From positions 1 through 48,068 of the forward strand of contig JAJDEU010000042.1 of NCBI GenBank assembly GCA_029259635.1: a stretch of DNA of 48,068 nt, read 5' to 3'. The translations under genes and the position numbers were made by a program. Of the stretch, positions 1 to 8,196 are shown piece by piece. Numbering within the stretch: position 1 is the first letter of the stretch; each line of letters begins with the position of its first letter. This DNA comes from Planctomycetota bacterium (GTDB lineage: Bacteria > Planctomycetota > UBA1135 > GCA-002686595). The notes below the pieces were generated by a model, which saw only the letters and a list, made by a program, of their open reading frames with translations, was not told where the DNA came from and searched no databases.

Positions 1-173
1 GAGCTCCTGGGAATGGGCTAAACCGTGAAGGTGTAATACCGACCTCGGTACCGATCTAACCTTTGGGAGCCCCGAACCAATGGCATTGCGCCATTGGTTC
101 GGGGCTCCAAAAGTTTAGATCTGAACCGAGTTCGGTATTACACCTTCACGGATTAGCCCATTCCCAGGATCTC
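1..173. repeat. Long imperfect palindrome at the window edge
   Basis: The two halves (about 1-84 and 90-173) are reverse complements across a 5-nt centre, with about seven substitutions and no indels in the arms. The inner 17 or so pairs, around positions 67-83 and 91-107, are perfect. The right half contains the TAA stop (153-155) and last codons of the formate-THF ligase gene. The left half reads the same terminal codons on the plus strand (E-L-L-G-M-G-stop). Its size resembles the dispersed 168-bp palindromes elsewhere in this window, and segments such as GTGAAGGT and CCGAT...CCCCGAA resemble theirs. That makes it either a distant relative or an independent inverted duplication. It may extend left of the window. 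It could also act as a bidirectional transcription barrier. Confidence 0.85.
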
Positions 174-1787
174 GCCATCGACGAGATCGATTTGGTTCGC
201 GCGGGGAATGCGCGGGAGGCCGGGCATTCGCATGACGTCGCCGGTCAAGACGACAATGAACCCGGCGCCGGCATTGATCTGGAGTGCGCGGACGGTGACT
301 TCGAAGTCGCGGGGGCGGCCACGGAGTTTGGGGTTGTCTGAGAGCGAGTTTTGAGTCTTCGCGATGCAGATGGGGAGATTGGCGTAGCCGAGGCGCTCGA
401 TTTCGACGAGGTCGCGTTCTGCAGCGCGGGTGAAGGCGAAGTCGCGCGCGCCGTAGATCGTGCGGCAGACGGTTTGGATCTTGTCGGGGATACTGTCCGA
501 CAGTTCGTAGAGCGGGTGAAAGGGGGTGCTGTGATGTTCGGCTTGTTCGATCAGGACTCGGGCGAGCTCAAGAGCGCCTTCGCCGCCTTTCTCGAAGTGG
601 TTCGCGGCGGCGAAGGGGATGCCGTTTCGCTCACAGAAATCCGCGACGACAGCCACTTCTTCGTCCGTGTCCGTGCCGAATCGGTTGATCGCGAGGACCG
701 GGCGCTCGCCGAAGTGGCCGATGTTCTCGATGTGCTTTTCGAGGTTGGGAAGCCCGCGCTCAACGGCGCCGGGATCGGGACTCGAGAGCTCGTTGACGGC
801 ATTCCCGCCATGCATCTTCAGCGCTCGGATAGAAGCGACGAGAACCACGGCCGCCGTGTCGAGGCCTGCGCCTCGCGCTTTGATGTCGAAGAATTTTTCG
901 GCACCGAGGTCAAATCCGAAGCCGGCTTCGGTGATGACCCAGTCGGCCAAGTGAAGTGCGGTTTTGGTAGCAAAGACGCTGTTGCAACCATGCGCAATGT
1001 TGGCGAACGGACCGCCGTGAAGAATCGCGGGCGTGCCCTCCATGGTCTGTACCAAGTTGGGCATCATCGCTTCGCGCAGGAGCGCAAGCATCGCGCCCGT
1101 TACGCCCAACTGACCTGCCGTCACGACATCCTTTGATCGATTGAATGCGACAACGGTTCGATCGATTCTCTCGCGCAGATCGTCGGGACTGGTGGCTAAA
1201 CAGAGCATCGCCATCAGCTCGGAGGCTGCGGTGATGTCGAACCCAGACTGCCGCGGCATTCCGTGCGTTCTTCCTCCGAGCCCGATGATGGCTTCGCGAA
1301 GCGCGCGGTCGTTCATGTCGATCACGCGTGGCCAGAGCACGCGACGAGACTCAATCCCCAGTTCGTTCTCAAAGTGCAGGTGATTGTCGATCACGGCTGC
1401 GAGCAAATTGTGAGCGGCGGTAATCGCGTGCAGGTCGCCGGTGAAGTGCAGGTTGATCCGATTGGACGGGACCACTTGCGCCTTTCCACCACCCGTGCCT
1501 CCACCTTTGATTCCGAAGCAGGGTCCGAGTGAAGGCTCGCGAAGGGCAAGGCAGACGGATTCACCGATCTTGGAGAGCGCATCGGCAATGCCAATCGATG
1601 TCGTGGTCTTGCCTTCACCTGCCGGCGTCGGTGTGATCGCCGAAACGAGGATAAGCCGTGGCGCATTCGGTCGAACACGCGGTTCGCCGAGCAACTTGAG
1701 ATCAATCTTCGCGGCGTCGGAGCCGTAGGGGTGCAGGAATTCAGTCGGAACGCCGAGTGTCTCGGCGACATCTGTAATGGGTCGCAT
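153..1787 (-). CDS. fhs: Formate--tetrahydrofolate ligase
   Basis: ATP-dependent cytosolic ligase that converts formate and tetrahydrofolate to 10-formyl-THF, feeding one-carbon units into purine and serine metabolism. From the chosen ATG the protein is 544 residues, slightly under the usual 555 or so. It shows the family P-loop T-P-A-G-E-G-K-T-T about 30 residues in, the glycine-rich E-P-S-L-G-P-x-F-G-I-K-G-G motif, and family-like sequence throughout. An upstream in-frame start at 1883 would add 32 residues of low-complexity sequence that overlaps the preceding gene, so ATG 1787 is preferred. It lies 44 bp behind the ATP-grasp-like gene on the same strand. The C-terminus ends G-M-G where the family usually ends near G-L-F. 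The stop codon lies inside the palindrome at 1-173, so the tail was probably rewritten by that element. Confidence 0.95.
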   Translation of the reverse strand: MRPITDVAETLGVPTEFLHPYGSDAAKIDLKLLGEPRVRPNAPRLILVSAITPTPAGEGKTTTSIGIADALSKIGESVCLALREPSLGPCFGIKGGGTGGGKAQVVPSNRINLHFTGDLHAITAAHNLLAAVIDNHLHFENELGIESRRVLWPRVIDMNDRALREAIIGLGGRTHGMPRQSGFDITAASELMAMLCLATSPDDLRERIDRTVVAFNRSKDVVTAGQLGVTGAMLALLREAMMPNLVQTMEGTPAILHGGPFANIAHGCNSVFATKTALHLADWVITEAGFGFDLGAEKFFDIKARGAGLDTAAVVLVASIRALKMHGGNAVNELSSPDPGAVERGLPNLEKHIENIGHFGERPVLAINRFGTDTDEEVAVVADFCERNGIPFAAANHFEKGGEGALELARVLIEQAEHHSTPFHPLYELSDSIPDKIQTVCRTIYGARDFAFTRAAERDLVEIERLGYANLPICIAKTQNSLSDNPKLRGRPRDFEVTVRALQINAGAGFIVVLTGDVMRMPGLPRIPRANQIDLVDGEILGMG

Positions 1788-1831
1788 GCCTCCCAGCCTA
1801 GCGGGTCGGCATCCCAACTTCCCGCGTCTGT

Positions 1832-2920
1832 TTAGGAGCTCTGCGTATTTGGTTGAGCCGATTCGCGAAGTGCGTAGGACCAATCCATCGTGAACCGGGC
1901 GTTGATTTCGCTGAGTGGGTTAAGGACTTCGCGGCGCGTGTCGGAGGAGCGGTGGAGGTAGGCGTCGATTCCGAACGGACCGACGTAGCCGGCCTTCGCG
2001 AGGGCGTGCCCGGCCGTTTCGAACGCTTCTTGTAGGTGATTGTCGTGAGAGCGCGTGAGCTCGTCGGGCGCCGCATGCGCGGTCTGACTCCATGCGCCAG
2101 AGGGAGTGGTCTCCTGAAAGCACGGTCTGGAGATCATGATTTTACCGTCCGCAGCGACCCATCCGCTGCGCGTGAACTCCCGTGTAATCCGGGCCCAGGG
2201 CTCGATGACGAGCGGGCCGCGGCGCAGGCTTGCGATAATCCAATCGCGCTCGCCTTGGTCGGGCTTACCCGAGCGGATGCGTCGGCGGCCGCGTCCCGCC
2301 GCTCCAAACGTTCGTCGCACGAGCCACCCCATCGGGCTCGCACTCGAAAGCAGAGAGAGCGTCTGTTCCCAGTCATGTGCGACCGTCTTGGCGAAACTCT
2401 CTCCCCGCAGAGTGTCGTGCAGCTTCGCCGAAAAGGGGCGGGAGTTGACTGTACGAAGGACCTCGACATCCAAAACGAAACGCGGTCGAGCGCCGACGGT
2501 GCGTAGCTGAGTGACCGCGCGTGGCGTTGGAGACCAAGCCAAGCCCGGTAAGTTATTGGCGACGGTCAGGTCGATCCGATAACGCTCCAAGGAATGATCC
2601 GCTGCCTCCAAGCCGGTCTCTGGCGCGCGGAACAGTTCGAGTTCGGCAACCGAGTTGCCATCGCAAGTTTTCTCGCGCAGCAAGAAGTCGCCCGGTGCGA
2701 GCAGCTCGAAAAACAAGCGCGCTTGCTGACGCGCAACGATCGAGCGGAGGCGCCGGTTGGGCGCATAGCTCCCCACCGTCTCAAGCTCGTGCTCGGCGTC
2801 GAGGTTGAGCACCCAGACATGCGGAATCCCCGCCTCGCGCGAGGCAAGCGCCGGTCCTTCCTCAGCAGCGAGAAACTGCGAGCCTCTCGGGGAATTCTGT
2901 GTTCGAGTCTCTGTATTCAA
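1832..2920 (-). CDS. ATP-grasp-like protein
   Basis: A 362-residue soluble protein without a signal peptide. The N-terminal third is not recognised. The central and C-terminal parts look like an ATP-grasp fold: a basic/glycine stretch W-L-V-R-R-T-F-G-A-A-G-R-G-R, then G-P-L-V-I-E-P-W, and near the end G-P-F-G-I-D-A-Y followed by L-N-P-L-S-E-I-N-A-R. The last segment resembles the Mg-binding E-x-N-x-R motif of ATP-grasp enzymes. The substrate is unknown. It is transcribed toward fhs 44 bp downstream, suggesting one transcript, and is divergent from the secreted protein gene at 3088. The ATP-grasp assignment rests on motifs only. Confidence 0.6.
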   Translation of the reverse strand: MNTETRTQNSPRGSQFLAAEEGPALASREAGIPHVWVLNLDAEHELETVGSYAPNRRLRSIVARQQARLFFELLAPGDFLLREKTCDGNSVAELELFRAPETGLEAADHSLERYRIDLTVANNLPGLAWSPTPRAVTQLRTVGARPRFVLDVEVLRTVNSRPFSAKLHDTLRGESFAKTVAHDWEQTLSLLSSASPMGWLVRRTFGAAGRGRRRIRSGKPDQGERDWIIASLRRGPLVIEPWARITREFTRSGWVAADGKIMISRPCFQETTPSGAWSQTAHAAPDELTRSHDNHLQEAFETAGHALAKAGYVGPFGIDAYLHRSSDTRREVLNPLSEINARFTMDWSYALRESAQPNTQSS

Positions 2921-3087
2921 GAGGCGCCGAATTTAGCACCCCGATTCCGAGCGCGCACGCCGGGGCGCAAGCAAGATTTGCGCCCGTGGGCTACTCTGTA
3001 AACCCCTCATCGCTGGCTGATTGTCTTCGCTTGATCCCCCCAAGCATGGACGAGCGATGATCTGATCCTCACCCCATCTTCGAGATC

Positions 3088-5583
3088 ATGCGAACCGTTA
3101 CCACAGCCCTCATTCTGGCGCTCTCCTCTGTCCTCTCCGCGCAAGGACTGGGCACGCACGATCAATTCGAGTCGGACGGAATCACTCTGATGGGGTGGAT
3201 CCCCAACGGCGAGTTCGCGAACTTCGAGGGCGCCGATGATTGTTGGGGTTACACCTCGCCGAGCGGGCGTGAGTACGCGATTATCGGAACGACCGGCGCG
3301 ATCGGCTTCGCGGAAATCACGAATCCTTCCGAGCCGGTCATCGTCGCGTCACTTCCTGCACCGAACAACAATTGGCACGACATCAAGACCTATCGTTCCT
3401 ATGCCTACTCCGTGAGTGAGGGCGGAGGGGGGATCAAGGTCTTCAAGCTCAACCGGATCGACCAAGGGATCGTGAGCAACGCGGCGAACATCACGTCGGG
3501 AGGAGCCTTGGGCACGCACAACCTGGCCATCGATACGACGAGCGGATTCCTGTATCGCTGCGATGGCGCCGGGTTCAACGGTCTGCGCATCTACAGTCTC
3601 GCGAACCCCGAGTTCCCGAGCCTAGTGGGTTCTTGGACGGTTCGCGGCGTACACGATGCGCAGGTCGTGACCTACGACAGTGGGGTCTATGCCGGGAAGC
3701 AAATCGGCTTTCTCGCCTCCGACGCGTTGGGCTTTCGCGGTCTGACGATTGTGGACCTGACGAGCAAAGAGAACATCCAGATACTCGGGAGCGTCGAGTA
3801 CCCGAATCAGGCGGTCGCTCACCAGGGCTGGCTCTCCGCGGATAAGTCGATCTTCTATTACGGAGATGAGGCTGACGAGATCTCATTCGCGTTCTCGACG
3901 CGGACGCACATGTTTGATGTGAGCGACCTCTCGAACCCGACCTACATCGGACTCTTCTCCAACGGAAACTCGGCCTCCGATCACAACCTCTACACAAAAG
4001 GCTCTCTGATCTTTGAGGCCAACTTCATGAGTGGTCTGCGGGTCTTCGATGCGACGAATCCGACCAGCCCGGTCGAAGTGGCGCATTTCGATACGCAACT
4101 GAGTTCGGATGACGCGAAGACGGAGGGATTGTGGAGCAACTACCCGTTCTTTCCGAGCGGCACCATTATTGGAAGCGACGAAGTCAAAGGGCTTTTCATC
4201 TGGAGGCTAGGCGAACCGAAGCTGACCTACAGCTTTCCGAGCGGTTTGCCCGACCCGATTTCTCCCGACGGCGAGTCCATACGCGTGCACATCGACGAAG
4301 AGACGCTCGGCGACATGCTCCCCGGTTCATTGACGCTTCATGTGGTCGATTCGGGCGTCGAAGTGAGTTCTCCCCTCGTCGATATCGGCTCCGGCGATTT
4401 TCTCGCGACCGTTCCGGCGTCGAGCTGCGGCGAAGTTCTTCGCTATCGATTCACCGCACGCTCGACGGATAACCTTCTCTGGCGATCTCCCGCGAGTACG
4501 GAAGATGACTATCACTACGCCCTCGCCGCCTACTCCGAGACTCCGCTCGTCGACTACAACATGGAGCTCGATGCCGGTTGGACGGGTGGAGTCGCTGGGG
4601 ATACTGCGAACGATGGAATGTGGGAGCGCGGGACGCCGAACGGCACCGCAGCTCAATCCGAAATCGATCACACGCCGGGAGCCGGAATGACGGCTTGTTG
4701 GTTTACCGAGCAGTCCACACCCGGCTTGGACAACGGCATTCGAGATGTTGACGGCGGAACGACGACCCTCTTGAGTCCCGCGCTCAACCTCAGTGGAACG
4801 ACCGACCCGCACATCAGCTACTGGCGTTGGTTCCATAACGCGGGAGGCGCGAACCCCGACGACGATGCCTTTGTCGTGGAGGTCTCGAATAACGGTTCCA
4901 ACTGGGTGAACGTGGAGACGGTGGGACCGACCGGTCCCGATGTTCGCGGCGGCTGGCGCCGACACGCTTTCCGGGTCCAAGACTTTGTGACGTTGACCAG
5001 TAACGTGCGCGTGCGATTCCTCGCGACCGATAGCGGGCCGGCGTCCGTCGTCGAAGCGGCGGTCGACGACTTCCGCGTCTTCGAGACGAGTTGCGGCGAC
5101 TGCAACGGCAACGGAATCGACGACACGATTGATTTGATGAGCGGCAGTTCGCTCGACCTCGATGGCAACGGCATGCCCGATGAGTGCCAGCCCTTTAGCG
5201 CCGATGTCGCGACGATTTCCCTCTCAACCGGTGGAACGCAATCGATGGTTCTCGATGCGGGCGCTGCCCACGAGTTCATGTTCTATCGCATCTTCGGCGG
5301 CTTCTCGGGCACTTCCCCGGGCTTGCAACTCGGCAATGTTCTCTTTCCGATCAATTACGACGAGTACTTCGCACTCACGCTCAGCTCGCCGAAGATTGCC
5401 CCCTTCGGGGGGTTCAAGTCCAACCTCGACGAAAACGGAAAGTCGACGGCCTCGCTCACTCTCTTGCCGGCGACCGACCCGTCGCTCGCCGGAGTCACCG
5501 TTCACCACGCATTCGTTGCAGCCGAGATCCTCGGAGATGTCAACTTTGCGAGCAACGTGATCACCGTGACTCTAGTTCCCTAG
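3088..5583 (+). CDS. Secreted choice-of-anchor B family protein
   Basis: An 831-residue exported protein. Residues 1-20 form a signal peptide ending S-A-Q. Residues about 25-380 are a repeated beta-propeller-like region with units such as I-T-N-P-S-E-P-V-I-V-A and D-L-S-N-P-T-Y-I-G-L, characteristic of LVIVD/choice-of-anchor B proteins. Around 490-670 lies a jelly-roll-like module (G-W-T-G-G-V...W-E-R-G-T-P-N-G) resembling secreted adhesive or carbohydrate-binding domains. Near 671-700 is a calcium-loop-like D-C-N-G-N-G-I-D-D ... D-G-N-G-M-P-D-E-C segment, frequent in planctomycete surface proteins. The C-terminal 130 residues may be a sorting or anchoring domain. No catalytic motif is seen; a surface adhesion or binding role is inferred. 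It is convergent with the MFS gene, 7 bp away. Confidence 0.85.
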   Translation: MRTVTTALILALSSVLSAQGLGTHDQFESDGITLMGWIPNGEFANFEGADDCWGYTSPSGREYAIIGTTGAIGFAEITNPSEPVIVASLPAPNNNWHDIKTYRSYAYSVSEGGGGIKVFKLNRIDQGIVSNAANITSGGALGTHNLAIDTTSGFLYRCDGAGFNGLRIYSLANPEFPSLVGSWTVRGVHDAQVVTYDSGVYAGKQIGFLASDALGFRGLTIVDLTSKENIQILGSVEYPNQAVAHQGWLSADKSIFYYGDEADEISFAFSTRTHMFDVSDLSNPTYIGLFSNGNSASDHNLYTKGSLIFEANFMSGLRVFDATNPTSPVEVAHFDTQLSSDDAKTEGLWSNYPFFPSGTIIGSDEVKGLFIWRLGEPKLTYSFPSGLPDPISPDGESIRVHIDEETLGDMLPGSLTLHVVDSGVEVSSPLVDIGSGDFLATVPASSCGEVLRYRFTARSTDNLLWRSPASTEDDYHYALAAYSETPLVDYNMELDAGWTGGVAGDTANDGMWERGTPNGTAAQSEIDHTPGAGMTACWFTEQSTPGLDNGIRDVDGGTTTLLSPALNLSGTTDPHISYWRWFHNAGGANPDDDAFVVEVSNNGSNWVNVETVGPTGPDVRGGWRRHAFRVQDFVTLTSNVRVRFLATDSGPASVVEAAVDDFRVFETSCGDCNGNGIDDTIDLMSGSSLDLDGNGMPDECQPFSADVATISLSTGGTQSMVLDAGAAHEFMFYRIFGGFSGTSPGLQLGNVLFPINYDEYFALTLSSPKIAPFGGFKSNLDENGKSTASLTLLPATDPSLAGVTVHHAFVAAEILGDVNFASNVITVTLVP

Positions 5584-5590
5584 CGCGTCG

Positions 5591-6838
5591 TTACTTCTTT
5601 CGCGCGAGGAAGGTCCACGTCGTGCCCATGACGGCGACGGCGGCGCACACCACCCAAGTCGTGACGTCGATGCGCAGGTTCCAGTCGTAGAAGAAGCCCG
5701 TCGCCAGCCCGGCGAGGGTGAAGGCGGCCGTCATTCCGAGAAACTCGAGCGCGAACACTCGCCCGCGAAAGGCGTCATCGACGTGCTTTTGCCACAGAGT
5801 GGTGGATGCGACCCAAAGACCGCTGCCGCCCATGTGCGAGAGGACGATGCACGGGTAGGCCAAGAGGAGCGTGTCGGTGAAGGCGAAGAGGGCGTATCCC
5901 GTTGCGCCGAACGCGTAGCCCATGGCGATTTGCCTGCGAAGCATCTGGTCGCTGCTTCCGACAAAAGCTCTGCCGAAGATGGGACCGAGCGCTGTACCGA
6001 TTCCTCTCGCGGAAAACAGAATGCCGACGGCGAGAGCGGTCGAGCCCCCTTCTGTTGTTTCACCAAACCGCTCGCTGGCCATGATGGAGAGCAGCACTAG
6101 AAAGCCTCCGGCCGGTCCCCAGAAAGTCTTGGCTAGCACGGGCGCTAACAAGCCTCTCTCGCGCACGTGAGCGAGCCCGCGACGCAAGTCCTTGAGAAGC
6201 AGGATATCGCTCCAGTGAAAAGGAGCCTTGGTCGGCTCGCTCCCGCTTCGGTCGGGAATCGCGATTCGGAAGACGAGAACTGCGCTGGCTAGATAAGTGA
6301 AGGCATCGAGAATGAAGACGGTCTCCATGCTCGTCCACTCGAGCAAGAAGCCTCCGAGGAAAGAGCCGATGGCGAGCATCGAGCTCCAGGTTGCTGCGGA
6401 GAGCGCGTAGGCGGTGTGCAGCGACTCTTTCGAGACGGTATTGGGGAGCACGCCGGACTTGGCCGAGTCGAAGAAGATCCCCGCGCCCATTTGCAGAGCG
6501 ACGATGGTGTACAGGAGTGGCAGGTCATCCGCGTCTTTTACCGCGAGAAGAACGAGGACCAGAGTGGCTCGCGCTAGGTCCGAGCCGATCATCAGGAGTC
6601 TGCGGGGAAGGCGATCGGCGACGGGTCCCGCGATGGGGCCGAGGACGGCGCTCGGAAGCCAACGCAACGCCAGCTCGACTCCATAGAGCGCGCCGATGCC
6701 GACGGCTGCGCTCGGACCCGAGAGCTTGTCGATCAAGGTGACGACGGCGACACGTGAGAGCCAGTCTCCGCCTTGGCTCGCGACTTGCGCTAACCAGAGT
6801 CGGCGGAAGTTCGGAAAGGCGCGGAGCAGCTCGAACAT
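5591..6838 (-). CDS. MFS transporter (EntS-like exporter family)
   Basis: A 415-residue integral membrane protein with about twelve hydrophobic segments. The N-terminus F-R-R-L-W-L-A-Q-V-A-S-Q-x-G-D-W and the loop P-I-A-G-P-V-A-D-R-L-P-R-R match the MFS_3/EntS branch of drug and siderophore exporters, with the usual D-R-x-x-R-R motif A between helices 2 and 3. The substrate cannot be read from sequence. It follows the dar-like operon on the same strand, separated from the ABC permease stop only by the 168-bp palindrome at 6848-7015. It could therefore be read through from that operon and help export its product (inference). The start ATG lies about 10 bp beyond the palindrome edge. Confidence 0.88.
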   Translation of the reverse strand: MFELLRAFPNFRRLWLAQVASQGGDWLSRVAVVTLIDKLSGPSAAVGIGALYGVELALRWLPSAVLGPIAGPVADRLPRRLLMIGSDLARATLVLVLLAVKDADDLPLLYTIVALQMGAGIFFDSAKSGVLPNTVSKESLHTAYALSAATWSSMLAIGSFLGGFLLEWTSMETVFILDAFTYLASAVLVFRIAIPDRSGSEPTKAPFHWSDILLLKDLRRGLAHVRERGLLAPVLAKTFWGPAGGFLVLLSIMASERFGETTEGGSTALAVGILFSARGIGTALGPIFGRAFVGSSDQMLRRQIAMGYAFGATGYALFAFTDTLLLAYPCIVLSHMGGSGLWVASTTLWQKHVDDAFRGRVFALEFLGMTAAFTLAGLATGFFYDWNLRIDVTTWVVCAAVAVMGTTWTFLARKK

Positions 6839-6847
6839 GGCGGGCTG

Positions 6848-7015
6848 CTTAGCGGTTCGTGGTGAACGTGCTTTGCTCTAGAAGCAGCAAATTTACGGTC
6901 AGGTTGGTGCCCGGAAACGAAACCGAAGCCTTAGCTTCGGTGAGGCTTTCGGGTGCCGACCTGGCCAGAAATCGGCCGCTTCTAGAGTGAATGACTTTCA
7001 CCAGGGGCCGCTTAA
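6848..7015. repeat. 168-bp palindromic intergenic element, copy 1
   Basis: The whole 168 bp is one imperfect palindrome centred at 6931/6932 with no net indel. By hand count about 58 of 82 positions per arm pair exactly, and 14 of the 24 differences are transitions. The core is strongest: an 8-bp perfect stem (6922-6929 with 6934-6941, loop CTTA) inside a roughly 17-bp stem that in plus-strand RNA uses Watson-Crick and G-U pairs with one mismatch. The minus-strand end begins with TAA (7014-7012), the stop codon of the ABC permease gene. TAAGCRGCCC occurs at both ends in direct orientation. The minus strand also holds an open frame reading V-K-V-I-H-S. Related copies are at 12763, 13787 and 47928. 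Confidence 0.9.
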
Positions 7016-8196
7016 CGGTGTAGTCGACGAGAGGCGATCGCGAGCGAGACGATGGCGAAGGCCAGCAAGACGCACAGGGGCTTCACGACCTCGCCGAAGC
7101 TGGCATCGTGCAGGAAGGCGTCGAGGTAGGCTTGGTGCCCCCAGTAGAGCGGGGAGAGGAGCGCCACTTGCTGAAGACTAGCGGGCATCGCGAAGTGCGG
7201 AATCATCACGCCGCCGAGCATCGCGAGGATGATGATGGAGGTCGCTCCGAAAGCTGCGGCTTGCTCGGCGGTCTTCGCGAGCGACGCGACGAGCAGCGCG
7301 TAAGAGGTCGCGGCGAGCGCGGAAGTTAAGGTGATCGGGATGAGGACGCTCGGATTGGCGCCGAGCTCGAGCGACATGTCGGAGACGAGTGGCACGAGGA
7401 ACACGCCGACGGCGAGCATGCACAGAAACTGAAGCGCGCCGACGACGAGATAGGGCACGACTTTGCTCAGGAGAACGGCGCTTCTCGGAATCGGGTAGGT
7501 GAGGATGCGGGTCAGGGTTCCCTCGGTGCGCTCGCGGAAGAGGCTGGCGGACAGCGGCACGACGATGAAGAACATCGCGAACAGCGACCAGCCGGGGACG
7601 GACTGTTGGAGCGGCGTGGGGAGCGGGTTGGAGCCGCCGCCGCTCTCGCGCAAGAACAGGTTCGCGTCGCGCTCGATGTCGGGGTGCTCGCCGCGCGGAT
7701 CGACGAGGGAGTCGAGAATCGTCTCGAGCATGGCGAGCGAGAGGCCGGAACGCAGCGACCAGCGATAGGGCGCATCGAGCTCTGGCGAGGCGCGCCACTC
7801 GAGTTTATTCTCGCCGAAGGGCTCGCGACCGTAGGCGGACAGATAGTCGCCGGCGGCTTTCGAGAAGCCAGCGGGAATGCGAATCCAGGCGCGCGCGGTA
7901 CCGTCTTGGAGGAGCGCGTCGGGGGAGAGCTCTTCCGAAGTCTCGACGAGCGTGAACTCGCCGCGCTTCTTCAGGGTGGCGACGAGCCGATCGGAAAACT
8001 CGCCGTCATCATCGATCTGGAACGCGACGGGCAGGCTGGTTCCGACCTTTTCGTTGTAGATGTCTTCGAGCGCGAGCGAGAGGATCAGCACGAAGAGCGC
8101 GGGCATCGCGAAGAGCAGCAGGACGGCCTGTCGATCGCGCAAGAGAACCAGAGCTTCCTTGGCGCAGAGCGTGCGAAGGTGACCGAAGAAACTCAT
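7012..8196 (-). CDS. ABC-2 type transporter permease
   Basis: A 394-residue membrane subunit. Residues about 25-45 form the first membrane helix, followed by an extracytoplasmic domain of about 150 residues. Five to six further helices run from about 200 to 390, including the family signature F-R-E-R-T-E-G-T-L-x-R-I-L-T-Y-P. This layout is that of NatB/YhaP-like ABC-2 permeases. Its start overlaps the stop of the ATPase gene by 4 bp (ATGA), so the two are translationally coupled and surely form one transporter. As the last gene of the dar-like operon it is the obvious candidate exporter of the lipid or pigment, by analogy with flexirubin-type clusters. Its TAA stop is the first triplet of the palindromic element. 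Confidence 0.9.
   Translation of the reverse strand: MSFFGHLRTLCAKEALVLLRDRQAVLLLFAMPALFVLILSLALEDIYNEKVGTSLPVAFQIDDDGEFSDRLVATLKKRGEFTLVETSEELSPDALLQDGTARAWIRIPAGFSKAAGDYLSAYGREPFGENKLEWRASPELDAPYRWSLRSGLSLAMLETILDSLVDPRGEHPDIERDANLFLRESGGGSNPLPTPLQQSVPGWSLFAMFFIVVPLSASLFRERTEGTLTRILTYPIPRSAVLLSKVVPYLVVGALQFLCMLAVGVFLVPLVSDMSLELGANPSVLIPITLTSALAATSYALLVASLAKTAEQAAAFGATSIIILAMLGGVMIPHFAMPASLQQVALLSPLYWGHQAYLDAFLHDASFGEVVKPLCVLLAFAIVSLAIASRRLHR

Noticed and set aside
1..173. Fold-back assembly or sequencing artefact at the window edge
   Set aside because: The arms differ by about seven substitutions and no indels. A fold-back copy would be nearly identical or show length errors. It remains possible but is less likely.
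6848..7015. Integron attC site or retron msr/msd
   Set aside because: No integrase or reverse transcriptase gene is nearby, and the attC core-site arrangement (RYYYAAC...GTTRRRY) is not present. The palindrome geometry and copy distribution do not fit a retron.
6848..7015. Simple rho-independent terminator of the ABC operon
   Set aside because: The stem is far longer than a terminator, lacks a T-tract and occurs in several unrelated contexts.
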